From the NCBI GenBank assembly GCA_028564705.1, contig JAPXFQ010001776.1:310001-374000 (forward strand): a stretch of DNA of 64,000 nt, in the 5' to 3' direction. How positions within the stretch are numbered: position 1 is the stretch's first letter; every line of letters begins with the position of its first letter. Source of the stretch: Apricaphanius iberus. Lineage: Eukaryota; Chordata; Actinopteri; Cyprinodontiformes; Aphaniidae. A model generated the notes under the pieces. The model was not told the DNA's origin, made no database searches, and was given only the letters and a program-made list of their open reading frames with translations. Both the position numbers and the translations under genes were made by a program. Of this stretch, positions 40,931 to 51,745 are shown one piece after another.

Positions 40931-43738
40931 GTGAATGACTCTATTTGTGTAATGTATGTGTTTGAAGTGTGGAGTGAAAAAGTTTATTCCCCTGTATACA
41001 TTTTTCTTTGTTCACACCTGTAAACTATATCTCGTTGTTCTTCTGGTTCAATGACAATAAAGCATCATCATCAACATAAATCAGGGTTTTCTTGGCTCAA
41101 ATTGAGGCAGAGATGGTACCATCCTGACCATGCGCCAACACATGCATGTATTCTGTGCATTCAACTGACCCACTTTTTTACAGGGCAACCAATTTTTTTA
41201 GTTAAGCATTCTAATAATATGGCAATTATCATGTTAAGCATTCTTTTATTAAAACAATACAAAAATAAGATGCCAAATTTAAACTGAAAGTGCATGAACT
41301 TGTTCGAATTTATCCACACATCTCGCAACCAGACAAAACTACAGTGTTTTTTGCATGAATGACAGTGCATGCCTTCCTCAGTATGCAAGGACATCAGTGG
41401 GGGACAATCATTATTAATAATTCATAGCCTATTATTACCCTGTTTCATGTTTCATTATAATAAGCACTGGAAGGTATAAACGGGTGTTGAAAATCACATC
41501 TTTATTCAATTAATTAACAGTTGAAAGCCACAGGATTATGTGTTTTGTTTTTTCTAAATGGCAGACATTAAAATCTGCATATAGCACAATGTATAAATAA
41601 ATAAATATTGTATAATAAATAAATAAATAAAACATGTTCCCTTTGCAACATTTGCTATTGTTCTGCCTGTTCTGTGCAGAGAAACTTCAACTTTAATTTT
41701 CCGTTCAGTCCTGCAATAGAAAAAGTACCTATGGCTAAGATGCAATTTCAGGTGGACATATAAAATCTCGCTCCGGGAGCGCTGGATGCCGAGATAGCAA
41801 AAATATTCTGCCTTCAGCACAAATTTGGGGGGAGTTTCAGACATGCTCTCTCCACAGAATGGAAAGTGTGATTCTTAAGCAACCAAAAATATTATATATT
41901 TTTTTTTACCCATCTACAGTAAAACAACTTCTGCCAGACCCATGACATTGAGAGTATGTATTTTTCCATCTGCATCATTGAAGAATGTATTTGGAACAGA
42001 TAGGAGTCTTTAAAGTTTTTGAAAGACGCATTTGCACGGAGAGACAACATGATTGCATAAGGAAGTGGATTGGAGCTATTTAAATAATAGTCCATTCAAA
42101 TATGCTATGTGGAAATTGTGTTGGGAGCACGACTGTTACATCTGTTCTGGTAAAGAATTTCTGCCTCTTTCACACCGGCCATGCTAAGGAAAATCACAAT
42201 CTATCTGCTGCTACATCTGTTCACACCAGATGCATATTTCTCCTTGGCAGATGACAAGCACTTCTGCTCAGCTGTTGTTTGTTCTGAGCTATTTTTTTCA
42301 TAATGTGTAAGTAAATAAAATCATGAAATTATTACATTGTTTCTGTGACCAGGACATTTGTAGACTTCTTTAATTTATCCGTTGTCGAGACACATATACC
42401 GCTAGAGAGAGCGTACGTAAAAGTTAAGAGGAAAATACTGTTGAAATAAACATTTATCTACTCTCCACATTTAATAAATATATTTTATCTTCCTGTTTCC
42501 CAGTGCGATTTGGAAGTATAAGAGCTCTTTATAACATCTCTATAATCTGTTTTGATCCACAAATATTATCGCGTTTTTGATCTACAGTTCTATATTTAGA
42601 CACATTTCCTTTAGTTTCACAATTGACTGGATCACTTGCAGCTCGCGCAAAAAATAGGTCTGTGGCTGGTGTGAACCGGAAGGGACAAACCCGTCAGTTA
42701 TAAAAAGTGCTGGGAACATGTCCCCTGTTAAAATGACGCCTATGCCTGAGCCAGGTAAATTTATTCAGACACTGCTTGTCAAACCCACCAGCTCTGTGTT
42801 TTTGAGAAGAGCTGGACAGATGAATGAAAAAGAATGTTTAAAAAATAATTTTTAAAAACTTTATATCATGTACACATTGGCTTTTTGTTGCTATGCTCTT
42901 AATGACTTGGAAATGGAGTAACCTACCATCGCTCGCAAACTCGTTCTGCCCTGCATTCTGACCGTGATTCTGACCCTCGCTAGCTCCCTTCAAACTGCGT
43001 TAAGGCCTGACACAATTTTCACATCTTGTCACAACCATGAATGATTAACTTTTAAGTGCTTGTTAGGCTAATTTGTCTGCACTGTTTCACCTGGATTCCT
43101 GACTCTCCTTCTCGCAAGGTCCCTTTTTAAAGTAGTGGCTGATTTTTCCCAGCCATATCTGCAACACCAAAAACCATTAACGTTACTCTGATATAGAGGA
43201 CGTTTTTTTTTAAATAAGCATGACATGCTTTGATGCAAAAAACAGAAAAATATTTACCTGTTTAAAGAGCCTGGGAAAATTAGGACACTGATAGCACCAA
43301 CTACCGTGCAAAAAAGTCTATGCAATACAGTCTATGGACCAAAATTAGTACAAAATTAGCTGGAGGTGGCCGCCACGCACATTTAAACACAGGAAAAACT
43401 CTGTAAATGTTTCAGATAAGAAAATCCTAAAGGGCAATGCCCGGCCATCAGTTTAAGATGTTACACTTCATTAATGTCAAATTAATGCAGCAGTATATGA
43501 TTCACAACACTCCAGCATGTCCAGCACTGGTTGGCTCCAGAAATAAAAGCAACCTAAAGATTCATAGTCAAGTCACAGCTTGGAGTTAAATCCAAGCAGG
43601 AAAATGTGGCATGACTTTAAAAATTATTTTTAATCAATTTAAATTAAAAAGTTAACCTGACTGCATTGTTTTGTCACTAGCATGGATTTGGAATGTGTGT
43701 TATTGACTTGGAATCTGTTGGTAGGATGGATTGAACTG

Positions 43739-43812
43739 AAAATAAAAGAGATTTACCTTGAATTACCCTTTTGCTAAAAGTGTGCTATACAAATAAAATT
43801 GCCGTGCCTTTT
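43739..43812 (+). repeat. LINE/SINE 3' tail
   Basis: The text 'taccttgaattacccttttgc...gtgctatacaaataaaattgccgtgcc' is a diverged copy of the tail at 39290-39385. Confidence 0.65.
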
Positions 43813-43829
43813 TTACGAAATTCCTCCAC

Positions 43830-44131
43830 ATCAATGTTAAAGATTAATTTCCAGTTCTCACATACACTCAACAACAGTTGTTTTTGCCAAGAAAAACCAT
43901 TAATTAGGTTAAGGAGGCAATTACTTTTTCACATAGGATCGGGACGGTTTGGCTTTTGATAGCTTTCTTCACATAATAAATTAAATAATTATTTAAAAAT
44001 AGCATTTTTCATTTACCTGGATCGTCTTTTTCTAATTTTAAAATATGTCTAATGTTTCTAAATATTTAAGAATGACAAAAAAGTTAAACAGACTAAATAT
44101 GTAAGATGGGCAATACTTTTTCACAGCACTC
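43830..44131. mobile_element. Right end of a Tc1/mariner-type MITE
   Basis: It ends 'gggcaatactttttcacagcact' at 44108-44130, the terminal repeat style of fish Tc1/mariner elements. An internal ggcaattactttttcacata at 43917 is the subterminal direct copy usual in this group. The left part is missing. Confidence 0.65.
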
Positions 44132-44344
44132 TAAAACCTCACATTCTTACCAAGGAATTTGTTGTCTGATTTGTTTCCTCTAATTATTCTGCTGATTAAT
44201 AATTTGTGGGGGTTTTCTCTCTCTAATTTGGTTAAAGAGATGTGTTCTTATGCCTGATTATAATCTTTTTTTTGTGGTGGTCTACTTTATATATTTTTCT
44301 GTATTCTAAATTGTATTTAGTCGTTATCGTTATTATCCCTGCAG

Positions 44345-44427
44345 CTTCCATTCTGGAACGGATGTGAGGAGGACACCTGCACTCCTGACCTCGTGCTCCA
44401 CAGTCAGACTGACCTCTTAAATGTTCT
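44345..44427 (+). CDS. itga11: Integrin alpha-11-like exon G
   Basis: Acceptor 'ttatccctgcag'. It encodes 'LPFWNGCEEDTCTPDLVLHS' and 'QTDLLNVL'. I chose the donor CT|gttagt at 44428 because its phase (2) fits the next exon starting at 44506; AAT|gttctg at 44423 with an acceptor at 44510 is also in frame and would drop three residues. 'PFWNGC.ED..C.PDLVL' is the clearest alpha-11 signature in the window. Confidence 0.88.
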
Positions 44428-44505
44428 GTTAGTAGTTCAATCTGTTTTCAAAATTTAAACATACATTAAGAAATGTATAGAAAAGATGTATCTTTTTACC
44501 TGAAG

Positions 44506-44710
44506 GCAGTTCTGCAGCAAAAGGAAACATGCCGTCTACTCATTCTGCAACCAAGAAAAAGGTCATGAAGATAAAGTGTTTATTGTTGAGACTGGACGGA
44601 GGAAAATGATTGTGTTTGCTAAGGTGGAGAACTGGGGAGAGAATGCACACAGAACTACACTCGACATCTCCACTACCCCCAACTTGCTCTTCTCCAGTCT
44701 CTTAATCAAG
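44506..44710 (+). CDS. itga11: Integrin alpha-11-like exon H
   Basis: It encodes 'QFCSKRKHAVYSFCNQEKGH', 'EDKVFIVETGRRKMIVFAKV', 'ENWGENAHRTTLDISTTPNL' and 'LFSSLLIK', and ends AAG|gtaccc in phase 0. 'VFI.E..R....V...ENxGENA..T.L.IS...NL.F.SL..K' is the calf-1 region of alpha-11-type chains. The acceptor is either 44505 (ctgaag|GCAG) or 44509 (ggcag|TTC). Confidence 0.9.
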
Positions 44711-44786
44711 GTACCCGAATGCATTGCTGTGTATCAGAATTAATGGTAACTATGTGTCTCAGAATGATATGCACCCTGTCCCACAG

Positions 44787-44885
44787 GACCAATCAAATAT
44801 CCAAATTGAGTGTTCTGTTGAGAACAGAACAGCCTTCCAGAGAAGCTGTAACATCAGTGCTCCATTCCTGAGATCAAAGTCCCAG
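44787..44885 (+). CDS. itga11: Integrin alpha-11-like exon I (last seen)
   Basis: A 99-bp exon (33 codons, phase 0 both sides) between 'gtcccacag' and CAG|gtgggt. It encodes 'DQSNIQIECSVENRTAFQRS' and 'CNISAPFLRSKSQ', with two cysteines and NRT and NIS glycosylation sites. The next segment expected in alpha-11 (a 'F.L.FEFS' block) was not found in the remaining 19 kb, so the next intron is at least that long or the exon lies beyond the window. Confidence 0.9.
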
Positions 44886-45189
44886 GTGGGTAAAATATGT
44901 TAGGAGAACTTTCATATAAATGTACAACTTGTTTAAAGCAAATAAAAAGTAAATAGAATCTGCAACCATTGCCTTCTGCTTGTATACCTGAAGAGGCTTG
45001 AGCGCAACATACAAACTGAAGCCAACCTTTCACATAATGGCAAGTGTTTAGGTATTTTTACTTTGCTATTTGCTTTGAAATAAACTTTTAAATAGCATTT
45101 GTATCACATTTTTGTAGTCATACTTCCAGTCATTCACTGTCACATACACAAGCTGATTGTCGCAAGCTATTACATTACTTGGGACACAC

Positions 45190-45475
45190 TGACAGACATC
45201 CATTTTCTGAACTGCTTAATTCTTAAGTGGTCGCGAGGGCTACATAGAAATAGACAGGACAAACAATCAAGCACGCACATACACTCACACCTAAGGACAA
45301 TTTAGAGTGATCAATTAATCTGACCTAACCTTTTTGGACTGTGGGAGGAAGCCGAAGTACCTGGAGGGAACCCACGCATGCACGGAGAGATTAAACTCCA
45401 TGCAGAAAGGGATACGAACCCACAACCTTCTTGCTGCAAGGCAACAGTGCCAACCACTGCTCCACCGTGCAGCCC
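45190..45475 (-). mobile_element. tRNA-derived SINE (minus strand)
   Basis: On the minus strand the head at 45475-45410 reads ctgcacggtggagcagtggt and then ggttgtgggttcgtatccc, giving A-box- and B-box-like promoter text. The body contains 'cggcttcctcccacagtcc', and the tail near 45200 reads cagttcagaaaatggatg. This is a common fish SINE with an RTE-like tail. Related tail pieces occur at 46094-46216 and 51084-51165. Confidence 0.8.
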
Positions 45476-45476
45476 C

Positions 45477-45477
45477 T

Positions 45478-45508
<31 letters not shown>

Positions 45509-45527
45509 ATGATGATGATGATGATTA
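45477..45527. repeat. Compound (ATT)n(GAT)n microsatellite
   Basis: ATT units at 45477-45506 pass into GAT units at 45507-45523, directly next to the SINE head. Confidence 0.9.
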
Positions 45528-45645
45528 TGCAGAGAAACTTTATGCTATGGCCAAACCAACCCATAAGTCAGGATGGAAACTTCCTGGTGGCCAGTCATCC
45601 CACCCCCAGGCAGTTCTGCATACGGCAAGAATTTTGGTTCCTTAT

Positions 45646-46255
45646 TGTTAGTGCTGGAAACTCTGACCAAAGGAGGAGAGAGAATTCCGTTAAAGTTTGG
45701 AGGTTTATTATAATTTTGATTGATCGAACAGGATGACAGCATCACATCACAGGAAATGCAAAATACTGACCTGACTCAAATTTACGAAAACAAGCCTATA
45801 TTGTTTCTAGTAACCTTGCGTCTGTCTACTCAATTGATAAAGTACTACTCTCAGCGTGAAAATCAGAGACTTGAAGTCGCCTTTCTCCTTGATTAGAAAG
45901 CTGTAAACTTTGTACACCTTCAAGGGTGTCCAGTCAGAAGAGCCATCTCCATGGTAACGCAGGAAGTGGATCCTTTTTGTCAAAACACTCTGACCATGAC
46001 CTGGGTAAAAGCCTCACTCAGTAAGACTAACTTTCAAACTAAGACTGGTAGATCAAGTAAACATGCCTCACAGTTGATTACAAAGTACAGATGTATCCAT
46101 CCATTTTCTGAACCGCCTAATCCTCAAGGGGTCGCGGGGGGGCTGGTGCCTATCTCCAGCTGTCAATGGGCTAGAGGCAGGGTACACCCTGGACATGTCA
46201 CCAGTCCATCGCAGGGAAGTACAGATGCATCATAACATTAAATGTTTCCCCCACA
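45646..46255 (-). repeat. 3' LTR of retrovirus 1 (with SINE insertion)
   Basis: 610 bp; 476 bp without the inserted SINE piece and its duplicated target, against 478 bp for the other LTR. It begins TGTGG and ends AACA on the minus strand. A reverse-strand AATAAA lies in ggtttatta at about 45702-45710. Confidence 0.88.
46094..46216 (-). mobile_element. SINE/LINE tail inserted in the 3' LTR
   Basis: 123 bp of 5'-truncated RTE-tailed repeat ('ggttcagaaaatggatgg' on the minus strand) flanked by an 11-bp target duplication aagtacagatg (46083-46093 and 46217-46227). It is absent from the 5' LTR, so it arrived after the provirus integrated. Confidence 0.9.
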
Positions 46256-46268
46256 GTCTCCCCCTTTT
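46256..46268 (-). promoter_or_regulatory. Polypurine tract of retrovirus 1
   Basis: On the minus strand aaaagggggagac lies immediately before the TG that opens the 3' LTR. This is the plus-strand primer site of retroviruses. Confidence 0.85.
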
Positions 46269-46277
46269 AATCATATC

Positions 46278-46478
46278 TCAATGATAAATCAAAATGCAAA
46301 GAAAAATCGGTGGGTTTAGCGGTGAGGTTTCAAGCAGAACCTGGAACGGTCCCTGCCAGCACTTTAAATTCCAGTTCCGCCTTCTCAGCTCCTTAATCAG
46401 AATCCAGTCTCCAGGTCCGATCGGATGAAGTGGTCCCACTGCCGCTTTAGGGAGGGCATCCTTCACCTGCTGATGCAC
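46278..46478 (-). pseudogene. Retrovirus 1 integrase C-terminal domain
   Basis: An open frame with 'GPGDWILIKELRRRNWNLK' and 'CWQGPFQVLLETSP', the SH3-like DNA-binding domain at the end of class I retroviral integrases. It reaches almost to the polypurine tract; no envelope gene follows. A stretch of about 165 bp with stops separates it from the catalytic core. Confidence 0.8.
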
Positions 46479-46642
46479 ATGTTCAAGAGTCTTGGAAATA
46501 TTTTAACAGTAAGAGATCATAGCATCCTCACAGAGGTCTGCAGAGAGAGGCAGCTTTCAAGGTGGATTTAACCCCATCGTAGGAGGTCCACCAAAAAGAA
46601 TCTCAATAGGACTCAGGTTATTTTTGGCCCTGTTTTTCATCC

Positions 46643-47185
46643 TCATGTAAAACGAAGCCAAAGGCAAAGTTCTGACACAAGACAGTCCTGTTTCCTACAG
46701 CACTTAGCCAGCTTTGCTTTAAGCGTCCCATTCTGTCGTTCAACAGCGCCACCTGACTGCGGGTAGTACGCACAGTGTGTGGATAATTTCACTCCCAAAA
46801 ACTCACAAATCTCTTCAAGAGCCTTCCCCACAAAATGTCTGCCATTGTCACTGATGATTTTGTCTGGGATTCCCCATCTGGGTATCTTGTCTCCCAACAA
46901 AGTTTTCACCACTGCAGCAGTGTCAGCATGTTTAGAAGGGAGCGTTTCTGTCCATTTTGAAAACATGTCCACAATCACCAAACAATATTTTTTACCTTCA
47001 GCAGGCTCAAGCTTAATGAAGTCCATCATGAGATTTTCAAAAGGTCTCTGTGAAGCCGGATGACCAGCAGGTTGAAAGGACACTGCTCGGCCTGCATTGT
47101 TTGTGGCACAAACCATGCATGAATGACAATATTTCTCAGCAAAAGAGGTGAATCCTCTTGTGAACCAAGCAACTAGATCAAACAT
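46643..47185 (-). pseudogene. Retrovirus 1 integrase core
   Basis: 181 codons with the zinc-domain C-x2-C ('SCMVCATNN') and all three catalytic acidic residues: Asp in 'LMMDFIKLE', Asp in 'KIISDNGRHFVGKA' and Glu in 'SGGAVERQNGTLKAKL'. 'FSKWTETLPSKHADTAAV' is typical of this integrase class. The frame is open over the core but the N- and C-terminal parts are cut off by stops. It would have inserted viral DNA into the genome. Confidence 0.88.
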
Positions 47186-47324
47186 TTATGTTTTGGAACA
47201 GTGATTCAAACCATGACTCAGTTTTACAAAAACTGGAAAGAAATGCCTAGGAAGACACGGCTTACTTTCAACAGAAAACCATACTTCCTCTTATTTTGTA
47301 CACAACCTGCCTTTTTCCATGGTT

Positions 47325-47779
47325 TTATCTCAGAAGAGGTGGCAAAAGTATGCATATAGAATCATGTCTGGGTTCTGCAAGAGCGTGTCTGTCAAATTTG
47401 GACTGTGTGTGCACAGTACCTCTTAACTCTGCTTGACAGTCATGGGGGTCCCCGTTGTCCTCAGTGGGCAGCAAACTGGCAGGATTAAGAACATTACACC
47501 GTTTCACTGTTATGTTAGGCAAATCTAACAACACAGCCATCTAGCCACTGACATGTCCTCTACTCCAACAAAATTATGGCCACATTATATGGCACAAGCA
47601 CAATACGAAACAATGTCCCTAGAAGCCAAAACTGCTTTCTCTGCTGCTGCTACGGCTCTCAGACACCCTGTAAGACCAGCCGCCACTGAATCTAGTTTTG
47701 CAGAGTAGTAAGCCACGGGGCGTTTCAGTCCACAATGATCCTGTAATAGGACAGATGTCATGCTTTTCTCATCAACCAT
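47325..47779 (-). pseudogene. Retrovirus 1 RNase H region
   Basis: 47779-47585 reads 'VLLQDHCGLKRPVAYYSAKL' and 'CLRAVAAAEKAVLAS', the connection/RNase H start. 47540-47325 continues with 'NITVKRCNVLNPASLLPTED'. Stops separate the pieces. The first catalytic Asp region of RNase H is not intact. Confidence 0.75.
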
Positions 47780-47842
47780 CTGAAAAAAAAGGTTTCACTG
47801 CATCTGATAAAGCCAGAATGGGAGGGCTTTATAAAGCTCTCT

Positions 47843-48334
47843 TCAGCTCCTCAAAGGATTGCAAGGCCTCAGGGGTCCACTGGATGGCGTCCCATGAATC
47901 AACTCATAAAGTGGTTTTTCCAGCGTCATATAGCCTAGGATAAAGTTCTGACAGTATGAAGTCAGGCCTAGGAAAGACATCATTTGTTTCTTAGTGACTG
48001 GTTTTCGGAAATGCTGAATGACAGCAACTCTTATAGAAGACAGAGATTTTGAAGTTTTTGAAATCACACGACCAAGGAAGGTAACCGCTGATTTTGCAAA
48101 CTGCATCTTTGAAAGGCTAGCTTTGTGTCCACATGCATGCAAATGTTTCAACAACTTAACAGTATCTTCCTCACACTGTTCTTTTGACAGACAACAGACC
48201 AAAAGGTCGTCCACGTAACTGATTAAGGCGGAGCCAGGTGACAGCTCGAGCCCATCCAAGCTCTCTTTCAATGGCGTGTTATAAATGGTAGCTGATTCCA
48301 CGTACCCCTGGAGAAGCCTGCTAAAACTGTACAA
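47843..48334 (-). pseudogene. Retrovirus 1 reverse transcriptase (palm onward)
   Basis: 163 codons. 'FSRLLQGYVESATIYNTPLK' is a damaged 'LPQGF..SPTIFN' box. The catalytic loop YVDDLLVCCL is intact, followed by 'GHKASLSKMQFAKSAVTFLG' and 'KKQMMSFLGLTSYCQNFI'. Everything N-terminal of the palm is missing; 48340-48490 is noncoding and leads straight to gag. Confidence 0.88.
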
Positions 48335-48493
48335 TCTCCTTTCAAAACTGGCTGTCAGGGCCTACCTGCACACCGAATAATGCAATACTCAGATCAAATA
48401 AGACAAAATGGTGCATGGATGCACCACCAACAGATGGAAGTGTCTGTGTGTGGTGAAGGTTTCAAAGAATTAGCCTGTTTACGTTTCGAATGC

Positions 48494-48841
48494 TCAGGTT
48501 TTTAAAGAAGTGTTATTGCGGCGGCCAGCCACAGCACCTGACAAATCTCTAGCTCCGGCTAAATATTTAAAGCCAGCTTTCGGCTCACAGCAAATTGCCT
48601 CCTCTTTCCAGACCTGCAAAACACGCTTATGCCTTTCAAACTTTTTATACAAAGACCCTTGTAAGAAAGCCCTTGATTGTAATTTCTCCCCCTCTAAGGA
48701 CAATTTCAGCTCAGTTTTCTCTATTCCCCATTTAGGAATCCAAAAAGCGACAAATTCTAAACATTCATGCCCGTACTTATCTCGCATTAAACGACAAACA
48801 GCACTGTCAGGTGCAGAAAGACTGGATTTTGCTGAACCCAT
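48494..48841 (-). pseudogene. Retrovirus 1 gag N-terminus (matrix)
   Basis: 115 codons from an ATG at 48841. The protein begins Met-Gly, which fits N-myristoylation of retroviral matrix proteins, followed by 'YGHECLEFVAFWIPKWGIEK'. The position, about 340 bp after the 5' LTR, is right for gag. The frame stops after 'GRRNNTSLKT'; capsid, nucleocapsid and protease are deleted. Confidence 0.65.
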
Positions 48842-49180
48842 TGTGCAAGAAAATTAAACCCAGTAAAACACTTTTTACTTAAATGTTTTAAAGCAAAACG
48901 ATATCAAAACGCAACATGACAATATGTTTACAATGCATCATAACACCGCAGAATCTTTCTCTCCACCAGAGATGAATGAAAATGTAATTTTGAAGTCGGT
49001 CGTGGGTTCTCTTCCAGACAGTTTTTATGTGCTGACCAGAAGCACCAAGCCCCGACGCTGCTCAAAACTGCTAAAGAAGGTTCTGATCCTGGACGCTTCT
49101 TGTCCAGGTCTGTCAGACGAGTTGGTTCTTCGTGAAAGCCTGACCCGCAGTAGGAAGCCAAAAGCCTTGGGAGCCAAAAC

Positions 49181-49658
49181 TGTTAGTGCTGGAAACTCTG
49201 ACCAAAGGTTAAGAGAAAGTTTCGTTAAAGTTTGGAGGTTTATTACAATTTGGATTGATCAAACAGGAGGACAGCATCACATCACAGGAAATGCAAAATA
49301 CTGACCTGACTCAAATTTACAACAACAAGCCTATATTGTTTCTAGTAACCTTGCGTATGTCTACTCAATTGATAAAGTACTACTCTCAGCGTGAAAATCA
49401 GAGACTTGAAGTCGCCTTTCTCCTTGATTAGAAAGCTGTAAACTTTGTAGACCTTCAAGGGTGTCCAGTCAGAAGAGGCATCTCCATGGTAATGGATGAT
49501 GTGGATACTTTATGTCAAAACACTCTGACCATGACCTGGGTAAAAGCATCACTCAGTAAGAGTAACTTTCAATCTAAGGCTAGACAACATTAAGTAAACA
49601 TGTGTCACAGTTGATTAAAAAGTACAGATGCAACATAACACAATTTTTTTCCACCACA
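49181..49658 (-). repeat. 5' LTR of retrovirus 1
   Basis: 478 bp, starting TGTGGTGG and ending CACTAACA on the minus strand. A reverse-strand AATAAA lies near 49240. The bases just inside (49163-49179, ttttggctcccaaggct on the minus strand) are where the primer-binding site should be, but I could not assign a tRNA. Confidence 0.88.
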
Positions 49659-49814
49659 CTTATGTTATAAACAAATTAAATAAAGAACTAATAAAAATCA
49701 GTAAGAGAGGAATAACTCATTCATCTATCTAGTATCTATTCCGCTTATCTATAAAGAGACTATATCATGCTATTTTACAGCTTTCAGCGTCTGGGATAGA
49801 CATATGTAGTAGGA

Positions 49815-50262
49815 TTTTAGACTCTTAATAAAGTGAGAGAGATTCCTTTAAACATTTTGGAGGTTTTAATATGATTTGAATTGATCATAAAAGAGGACAG
49901 TATCACATCACAGTAAATTGATGCTTATATTTTTTCTAGCAACCTTGGTCTATCTATTTTACTCGATAAAGTACGACTCTCAAGGTAAAACTCAGAGACT
50001 TAGTGTTGCCTTTCTCTTTGATTAGGAAGCTGTGAACTTTGTAGATCTTTAAGGATGCCCGGTCGAAGAACCATCTCCATGGTAACACAGGATATGGACT
50101 ATCATTATCAAAACTCTCTGACCATGACTTGGGTAAAGGCGTCACTCAATAAAACTAAACATTCTAACTAATACTACAACATTAAGTAAAAATGTGTCAC
50201 AGTTGATCGCAAAGCACAAAAAAAAATCATAACACCAATTCTTTCCACCACAACATATATAC
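49815..50262 (-). repeat. Third, diverged LTR of the same family
   Basis: Starting about 155 bp beyond the provirus, a sequence recognisably like the two LTRs over nearly its whole length (for example ctctctgaccatgacttggg, ccatctccatggtaaca, ttctttccaccaca at the end) but clearly more diverged. It is probably an older solo LTR. A target duplication was not identified. Confidence 0.8.
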
Positions 50263-51535
50263 GCTAAAATGACACCGTTGGTGTTATACAGAATTAATTT
50301 GTCCTAAGACATAACTTGTATCATGTAGTTAATGTTGGACCACGAAGTAAAATGGCTCGTTTCTCTATAAACCCGCCTCCTGCACACACACCACAACCCC
50401 CACCCCCCGCGGCTACGCTCCTCGGGCTGAGAGAATAAGTACTGAGCTTTATCTTAAACAGTATTCTGACAGTGAATAAAAAAAGCCAGGGGTGTTGTTT
50501 GTACCCGTTTACTGAACATTCTGAGATGCTAAAGTTAAATTAATTAATCACACAAGGATGTTATAAGATCACATAAGCAGCTTGATAAATGGCTAATAGA
50601 GCATTAGCATGTAGCCACTTACTTCTCTATCCATCAGGCATCTTTGTTATTTGATCCAGCTGTTGTTCTTTAGTAATGTAGAATAAAATCCTGTAATCCG
50701 TGCTGCCAAACGGGCGTTTTCACAGAGAAAGTAAAAAATAAAAAAGTGTTTTAAGCTGCCAAAAACCGAAGCAGCCATGAGCTTGGAAAAAGAGGAGGGT
50801 GGGTTTTAAAATCTACCAGGGTTAAGCCGCTCTGCCTGCTGGGGCGGTGGAGACACCTCTAGCACGCCCTTGTTTTCAACTAGTGATGTCACTACTTGGA
50901 CTCAGTCGTTTTCTAGGAGAGGGAGGCGCAGCTGCTCAGAGAGCAGAATTCAGGAGAATTACTCAGTAACGCGTGAATTAAGCCAAAACGAACTCCGGTG
51001 GGGGTTTTTTTTATGAGAAACTTGCATTACCAGATGGCTGAAAGCTAAAAAAAACGGGATATTGCATAATATAGGCGCTTTAATGGGTCGCGGGGGGCTG
51101 GTGCCTATCTTGAGCGGTCATGGGCAACAGGCTAGTCTATGCTTAACAGCTTGCCAGTCCATCACAGGACATAAACAATTATAGCTAGAAATAAATGACA
51201 TGCAATGAACACCCCCAATAATTTGGCAACAGTCAACCCCCTGCCTATTAATAGTTTAGTATTGACGAATTCACCTATTTATGGATTTTTCTGTGGAATA
51301 TCACTCCAAATTATTTGCAGAAAAAATGCATATTTCCCCTTTTAAAAAGCAGCTAAATCAGAATGATTTTTCCTTAGCACTAATTGGCTGTATCTCCCAA
51401 GAGAACAGCTGGATATGGTGGCTTCTGTGGTGGTGCTAAGATGGTGTGGATTATTAAAATGGGTTAGGGATGGGGGCTTTTCTCTGAATTTGGTGCATTT
51501 TGTGTACCAAAGGTTTACTACCAAGATTTTAGATA
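50263..51535. other. Unassigned stretch with two repeat pieces
   Basis: 50897-50955 resembles 17945-18000 (cagtcgttttctaggagagg...gcagctgctcagagag). 51084-51165 (ggtcgcggggggctggtgcc...ccagtccatcacaggac) is the tail of the RTE-tailed SINE family, minus strand. The rest is unassigned. Confidence 0.5.
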
Positions 51536-51745
51536 TTAGGGCTGTCAAACAATTAACATTTTTATCTAATAATTCACATGGTAGCTATGAATTAAACATG
51601 ACTAATTAAAATTCCTAAATATGACAAAAAAACTACAATTTTCAATATAAATAAAGGACAAATCCAGTTGCTATTGCTCTGTTTTATGAATTTTTTTTAG
51701 AGATTAATAGAATTTTTTTTTTAACTCCACAATCACTGTAATGCA
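51536..51745. mobile_element. hAT-type element left-end fragment
   Basis: 'attagggctgtcaaacaatt' and the following 200 bp match the left part of the outer hAT-type element at 11730-11930 (shared pieces include tcctaaatatgac, aaaaaactacaatt and aaataaaggacaaatccag). The right end is not present; an A/T-rich LINE follows. Confidence 0.75.

Larger units (their letters stand above)
40931..44344. other. 3.4-kb integrin intron, mostly unassigned
   Basis: A/T-rich. It contains a 'caatgacaataaagcatcatcatc' type SINE/LINE tail near 41048-41072, an (AAAT)n-like tract at 41591-41632, a possible DNA-transposon pair of inverted words (cacaccggcc at 42171; ctggtgtgaaccgg at 42666), an L2/SINE tail at 43739 and a Tc1-type end at 43830-44131. 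No exon was seen between 40930 and 44345; none is expected from the protein alignment. Confidence 0.6.
45646..49658 (-). mobile_element. Endogenous retrovirus 1, 4.0-kb provirus
   Basis: Two LTRs of the same sequence (49181-49658 upstream, 45646-46255 downstream on the minus strand) enclose gag, RT, RNase H and integrase remnants. A perfect 5-bp target duplication CTTAT flanks it (45641-45645 and 49659-49663). A polypurine tract borders the 3' LTR. Env is absent, and a large deletion joins gag matrix to RT. The gene style (N-terminal Met-Gly gag, YVDD RT, integrase with W-Q-G-P-F C-terminal box) points to a class I/epsilon-like fish retrovirus. It is an inactive fossil. Confidence 0.9.

Noticed and set aside
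45334..45736. Frames of about 100 codons with runs of Ile/Tyr/Asp or Met
   Set aside because: Produced by translating the SINE and the (ATT)n(GAT)n microsatellite.
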